The notes under the pieces are model-generated. The model saw only the letters and a program-made list of their open reading frames with translations. It had not been told where the DNA came from and did no database searches. This document shows positions 61,801-64,000 of a stretch of 64,000 nt of DNA, piece by piece. This stretch comes from Aphelocoma coerulescens. Its lineage: Eukaryota; Chordata; Aves; Passeriformes; Corvidae. A program made the position numbers and the translations under genes. Location: assembly GCF_041296385.1 (NCBI RefSeq), contig NW_027183583.1:62001-126000 (forward strand), given 5' to 3'. The stretch's first letter is position 1, and every line of letters starts with the position of its first letter.

Positions 61801-62585
61801 TCATTTTCGGGTCGTTTTGGGCCATTTTTGGGTCGTTTTTGGGCCATTTTGGGCCATTTTTGGGTCATTTTTGGGTCATTCTGGGTCATTTTGGGCCCAC
61901 TTTGGGCCATTTTTGGGTCATTTTAGGGCATTTTGGTCATTTTTGGGTCACTTTGGGTGGATTTGAAGCCATTTTGGGTCATTTTCGGCCATTTTGGGCC
62001 ATTTTGGGTAAATTTTGGGTCATTTTGGGTGGATTTGGAGCCTTTTTTGGGTCATTTTGGTTCATTTTGGGTCATTTTGGATCATTTAGGGGCCATTTTT
62101 GGGTGAATTTTGGGTCACTTTGGGTCATTTTTTGGCCATTTTGGGCTATTTTTGGTCATTTTTGGGTCATTTTAGATGGATTTTGGGTCATTTTTGGGTC
62201 ACTTTGGGTTGATTTTGAGTCATTTTGGGCCATTTTGGGTCATTTTGGGTGGATTTGGAGCCATTTTGAGTCATTTTGGGTCATTTGGGGTCATTTGGGG
62301 CCATTTTGAGCCATTTTTGGGTCATTTTGGGTCATTTTGGGTGGATTTGGGGTAATTTTTGGGTCATTTTGGGTGGATTTGGAGCCGTTTTGGGTCATTT
62401 TTTGGCCATTTTGGGTCACTTTGGGTGGATTTTGGGTCATTTTGGGCCATTTTTGGTTCATTTTGGGCCATTTTTGGTTCATTTTGGGCCATTTTGGGTC
62501 ATTTTGGGCCATTTTGGGTGACTTTGCTCTCCCCTCCCCCCAGCGGAGGCGCCGGAGCTGGAGCTGGAGCTGCCCCTCCCCCCCC
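43814..62585 (+). CDS. REC8: REC8 meiotic cohesin kleisin, 5' part, 9 coding exons
   Basis: REC8 replaces RAD21 in meiotic cohesin, closing the SMC1-SMC3 ring and holding sister chromatids until separase cleavage. The join is 43814-43869, 45418-45486, 47090-47244, 49724-49802, 51835-51928, 55065-55104, 58142-58221, 60076-60130 and 62544-62585. All introns are GT-AG and all phases join. Identification rests on the start MFYYPEVLRRHSGCFGTIW, LAATCHSRLLRREYLGVNV, SLYLGALLQLGLARVYGRQC, ILERLHR, APDPFFGVMGVELP, EAITLREAEP and ELPEVTPRELQLLLEAE, each with a clear human REC8 counterpart. Exons 1-4 form the N-terminal Rad21/Rec8 domain that binds SMC3. Later exons are the acidic, Pro-rich linker. The C-terminal winged helix is beyond the window. 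About 223 codons are visible. Confidence 0.92.
43870..45400. repeat. REC8 intron 1: GGTGGATTTTGGGGCATTTTG repeat
   Basis: A 10-12 bp unit, TGGATTTTGGG / GCATTTTGGGG / GAATTTGGGGC, runs from about 80 bp after the donor to the acceptor tract. G-runs are on the coding strand. Confidence 0.93.
45418..45486 (+). CDS. REC8: REC8 exon 2
   Basis: The acceptor is TTTTCCAG ending at 45417. The translation LAATCHSRLLRREYLGVNVP continues the human pattern LAATRGSRLVKREYLRVNV. The donor is CTG|GTAAGG at 45487, a strong site. The final Cys codon is split over the intron. Confidence 0.93.
45490..47040. repeat. REC8 intron 2: seven-copy, approximately 200-220 bp repeat with AAAATGGCGGC core
   Basis: C/A-rich filler (CCCCAAATTCCCCTCAAAAAA) is organised around a unique block AAAATGGCGGCCTGAGG followed by GGGGCTGGCTGTCCCTGAGG. 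ATGGCGGC or its variant starts at 45621, 45842, 46044, 46255, 46466, 46668 (ATGGCGCC) and 46870. The first five keep the whole block. The core resembles a YY1 site. Confidence 0.93.
47090..47244 (+). CDS. REC8: REC8 exon 3, N-terminal domain
   Basis: The acceptor is CCCGCCCAG ending at 47089. The first half (AAVTSFVIGRGGWEVPPPPA) is diverged. The second half SLYLGALLQLGLARVYGRQC aligns closely with human SLYLSAQLQIGVIRVYSQQC. The donor CTCG|GTAGGG at 47245 lies inside a CTCF-like sequence. The exit is phase 1. The last 25 bases and the following intron start have a diverged copy at 48633-48693. Confidence 0.92.
47245..49000. repeat. REC8 intron 3 first part: GGGGGATTTTGGGTGGATTTG repeat
   Basis: G/T-rich unit GGATTTTGGGGG / GGATTTGGGG, 8-12 bp. 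Two low-repeat islands stand out: 47245-47320 right after the donor and 48620-48750. Both carry a CTCF-like sequence and octamer-like ATGCTAATGAGG. Confidence 0.92.
48633..48693 (+). pseudogene. Diverged copy of REC8 exon 3 end and donor region
   Basis: It aligns without gaps to 47220-47280 (offset 1413), 47 of 61 bases identical by hand. Both contain GGGAGGCAG, CAGCCTG, TAGGGGGCGC and ATGCTAATGAGG. At the donor position the copy has GCTAGG instead of GGTAGG, so the splice site is lost. It is older than the other exon copies, judging by divergence. Confidence 0.75.
49001..49720. repeat. REC8 intron 3 end: approximately 190-210 bp tandem repeat
   Basis: A block with TTCATCTTAAAATTCCGCTG, CCCGGAGCCGTTTTTGGGTC, CCCGGGATTTCGGGG, TTCAGGCTCTCTCCATCCAT and GTGGGGTTTGGGGTGGATTT is repeated four times (CATCTTAAAATTCC at about 48928, 49129, 49330 and 49536). 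Confidence 0.93.
49724..49802 (+). CDS. REC8: REC8 exon 4, end of N-terminal domain
   Basis: The acceptor is GTTTTTTTTGCAG ending at 49723. The translation EDASMILERLHRVRRPLVDI corresponds to human EDIQHILERLHRAQLQIRID. The donor is AG|GTGCCA at 49803. The exon contains a CTCF-like sequence in reverse orientation (49762-49780). Confidence 0.92.
49803..51825. repeat. REC8 intron 4: CCCCAAAATCCCCATTTCTCC repeat
   Basis: A C/A/T-rich unit of about 20-23 bp, AAAATCCCCATTTCTCCCCCC, is highly uniform from 50160 to 51830. C-runs are on the coding strand, so the template strand is G-rich. Very long ORFs on both strands (PHFPPQN, GGKWGFWG) are repeat translations. Confidence 0.94.
51835..51928 (+). 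CDS. REC8: REC8 exon 5
   Basis: The acceptor is CTCCCCCCAG ending at 51834. The translation PLLLPDSRALMEELEAAPDP then FFGVMGVELPP aligns with human LLLPNHLAMMETLEDAPDPFFGMMSVD. The donor is CCG|GTACCC at 51929, phase 0. Confidence 0.92.
51929..55050. repeat. REC8 intron 5: approximately 3 kb polypyrimidine TTTTTCCCCAATTTCTCCCC tract
   Basis: The + strand is T/C with some A and almost no G: CATTTTTCCCCAATTTCTCC and variants. Longer blocks recur, for example CCCAATTTTCCTGCTTTTTTCC at about 51990 and 52648. It mirrors the polypurine tract of the RNF31 intron (18296-21290) on the opposite strand. Confidence 0.94.
55065..55104 (+). CDS. REC8: REC8 exon 6, short acidic linker exon
   Basis: Forty bases encode PEALLPEELPELP. 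The acceptor is CCCCCCCCCCAG ending at 55064 and the donor is CCAG|GTCTGA at 55105. Support is from good splice sites, correct phases on both sides and Glu/Pro/Leu composition like the human linker. Sequence identity is low, so this is the least certain REC8 exon together with the last one. Confidence 0.75.
55105..57230. repeat. REC8 intron 6 first part: CTGGGACAAACTGGGAGGGA array
   Basis: A 10 bp unit, CTGGGAGGGA / CTGGGACAAA / CTGGGATGGA, starts a few bases after the donor. A block including GGACTAGGACAGACTGGGCC recurs at about 56632 and 57122. It belongs to the same family as the RNF31 decamer arrays 20-50 kb upstream. Confidence 0.94.
57231..58100. repeat. REC8 intron 6 second part: CCCCAAAATTGCCCAAAATTC array
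   Basis: An 11-12 bp unit, CCCCAAAATTC / GCCCAAAATTG / AAAATCCCCCA. The switch from G-run to C-run repeat occurs abruptly at about 57230 within one intron. Confidence 0.94.
58142..58221 (+). CDS. REC8: REC8 exon 7
   Basis: The acceptor is TTGTGTCGCAG ending at 58141. The translation RPLAAAAEAITLREAEPAPP then PPPPEE aligns with human PPEAITILEAEP. The donor is GAG|GTGAAA at 58222, phase 0. A CTCF-like sequence in reverse orientation lies at the exon start (58141-58158). Confidence 0.87.
58222..60060. repeat. REC8 intron 7: GGGGAAAAATGGGGATTTTGG then GGTGAATTTTGGGG arrays
   Basis: From 58260 to 59430 the unit is GGGGATTTTGGGGAAAAATG (about 20 bp). From 59430 to 60060 it is GGGGTGATTTTGGGTGATTTT. 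No exon was seen between 58222 and 60075. Confidence 0.93.
60076..60130 (+). CDS. REC8: REC8 exon 8
   Basis: The acceptor is GTGCCCCAG ending at 60075. The translation VELPEVTPRELQLLLEAE aligns with human RELPEVSRRELDLLIAEEE. The donor is AAG|GTCAGA at 60131, phase 1. Confidence 0.88.
60131..62530. repeat. REC8 intron 8: CATTTTGGGTCATTTTTGGGT array
   Basis: A 10-12 bp unit, ATTTTGGGTC / ATTTTTGGGTC / GGTGGATTTTGGG. It is similar to the RNF31 intron array at 21291-24540 although separated by two genes' worth of sequence. Confidence 0.93.
62544..62585 (+). CDS. REC8: REC8 exon 9, last one in the window
   Basis: The acceptor is TCCCCTCCCCCCAG ending at 62543. The translation AEAPELELELPLPP is compatible with the human Glu/Leu/Pro linker (AILLEIPRLPPP). 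The donor is CCC|GTGAGA at 62586, a strong site. Low complexity limits certainty, but site quality and phase agree. Confidence 0.75.
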
Positions 62586-64000
62586 GTGAGAAACGCGGGA
62601 ATTCGGGGGGAAAAGGCGGGAATTTGGGAAAAAACGGGAATTTGGGGAATTTTGGGGGGAAAAATGGGGGAATTTGGGGAATTTTGGGGCAAATTTTGGG
62701 AAATTGGGGGAGATTTGGGGGAATTTTGGGGGGAATTTGGGGGAAAATGGGGGAATTTGGGGGAAATTCGAGAATTTTGGGTGGAAATTTGGGAAATTTG
62801 GGGGAATTTGGGGAAATTTTGGGGAATTTTGGGGAAATTTGGGGGAAATTTGGGGGGAATTTGGGGAAGTTTGGGAAATCTGGAGTTTTGGGGGAATTTG
62901 GAGGAATTTTTGGGGAATTTTTGGGGAATTTTTGGGGAATTTTGGGGGAATTTTGGGAATTTGGGCAAGGTGGAAGTTTTGGGTGGAATTTCGGAAATTT
63001 GGGGAATTTTGGGTGGGAATTCGGGAAATTTGGAGAAATTGGAGGAATTTTGGGGGAATTTGGGTGGAAATTTGTGGAATTTTGGGGAAGTTTGGGAATT
63101 TTGGGGGGAAATTGGGGGAATTTTGTGGAATTTTGGGTGGAAATTTGGGAACTTGGAATTTGGGGAATTTTGGGGAAATTTGGAGAATTTGGGGGGAATT
63201 TGGGGTGGAAAGTTGGGGAATTTTGGGGGAAATTGTGGAATTTTCAGGGAATTTGGGAATTTTGGGGGATTTGGGGGGAATTTGGGAATTTAGGGGGAAA
63301 TTGGGGGAATTTTGGGTGGAAATTTGGGAATTTTGGGTGGAAATTTGGGGAACTTGGGGGAATTTGGGGAATTTTTTGGAATTTTGGGGAAATTCAGGAA
63401 TTTTCAGGGAATTTCAGGGAATTTTGGAGAATTTGAGGGGAATCTGGGGAACTTGGGGGAATTTTGGGGGAATCTTGGGTGGAAAGTTGGGAAATTCGGG
63501 GAATTTTGGGGGAATTTGGGGGAATTTTGGGAAAAAATTGGGGAAATTTGGGAAGTTTTGGGAAATCTTGAGAGAAAATGGGGAAAAGCGGGAATTTGGG
63601 GGAATTCTTGGGGAAAATGTGGGAATTTTGCGAGGAAATTTGGGGGGAATTTTGGGGGGAATTTTGGGGGAATTTGGGGGAAATTTTCTGGAATTTTGGG
63701 TGGAAATTTGGGGAATTTTGGAGGGAATTTTGTGGAATTTTGGGGGGAAATTTTGGGAGGAAATTTCTGGAATTTTTGGGTGGAATTTTGGGGAATTTTG
63801 GGGGGAATTTTGTGTGGAATTTTCTGGAATTTTGGGGGAATTTTGTGTGGAAATTTCTGGAATTTTGGGGGGAATTTTTCTGGAATTTTGATTGGAATTT
63901 TGGGTGGGATTTTGGGAGGAAATTCCTGGAATTTGGAGTGGAATTTCCTGGAATTTTGGGTGAAATTTTGTGGAATTTTGGGTGGAATTTGGGGGAATTT
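62586..64000. repeat. REC8 intron 9 (incomplete): GGGGGAATTTTGGGGAATTTG array
   Basis: Unit GGAATTTTGGGG / GGAAATTTGGGG, 9-12 bp, continues to the window end. No further exon was found. Confidence 0.92.

Noticed and set aside
1..64000. CRISPR-like arrays, because repeats and spacers alternate regularly
   Set aside because: Units are 10-20 bp without unique spacers, the genes are spliced vertebrate genes, and no cas genes exist.

Overview
This is vertebrate nuclear DNA, almost certainly from a bird. It carries short coding exons with canonical GT-AG introns, and almost everything else is tandem repeat. Two genes lie on the + strand in tandem: the 3' part of RNF31 (HOIP, the catalytic subunit of the linear ubiquitin chain assembly complex, LUBAC) and the 5' part of REC8 (the meiotic kleisin of cohesin). 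I identified both by comparing exon translations with the mammalian proteins from memory. The bird assignment, probably a GC-rich dot microchromosome, is inference: tiny exons sit in kilobases of G/C-run minisatellite, and IRF9, which separates these genes in mammals and is reported missing in chicken, has no visible copy here.

Layout. 1-3431 is an RNF31 intron made of a 10-11 bp minisatellite with an approximately 830 bp higher-order period. RNF31 coding exons follow at 3432-3608, 5605-5835, 9698-9871, 13661-13759, 15070-15159, 18181-18295, 24587-24705, 27819-27932, 29113-29170, 32212-32308 and 35312-35555 (stop TGA). They cover the end of the UBA region, RING1, IBR, RING2 with its active-site Cys, and the LDD. 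All phases join correctly. 35556-41740 is RNF31 3' flank and intergenic DNA: G/T-rich repeats holding three extra copies of the RNF31 tail, a short non-repetitive segment with octamer motifs and the first AATAAA (38650-38910), then C/A-rich repeats. 41744-42070 is a promoter with a YY1-like site, five inverted CCAAT boxes, two E2F-like sites, a GC box, a TATA box and an initiator. 42130-43800 is an AT-rich island. REC8 coding exons follow at 43814-43869, 45418-45486, 47090-47244, 49724-49802, 51835-51928, 55065-55104, 58142-58221, 60076-60130 and 62544-62585. The window ends inside the next intron, so the REC8 C-terminal winged-helix domain lies outside.

The striking feature is the relation between exons and repeats. 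Every intron is filled with its own 10-60 bp minisatellite, often beginning within a few bases of the 5' splice site and differing in strand composition from intron to intron. Pieces of coding exons have been copied into these arrays: the RING1 exon start twice and its end twice, part of an LDD exon once, the start of the last RNF31 exon twice with its own acceptor, the RNF31 C-terminal tail three times after the stop, and a diverged piece of REC8 exon 3 once. Long ORFs within the arrays are repeat artefacts and are not annotated as genes. No tRNA, rRNA, CRISPR array or recognisable transposon was seen.
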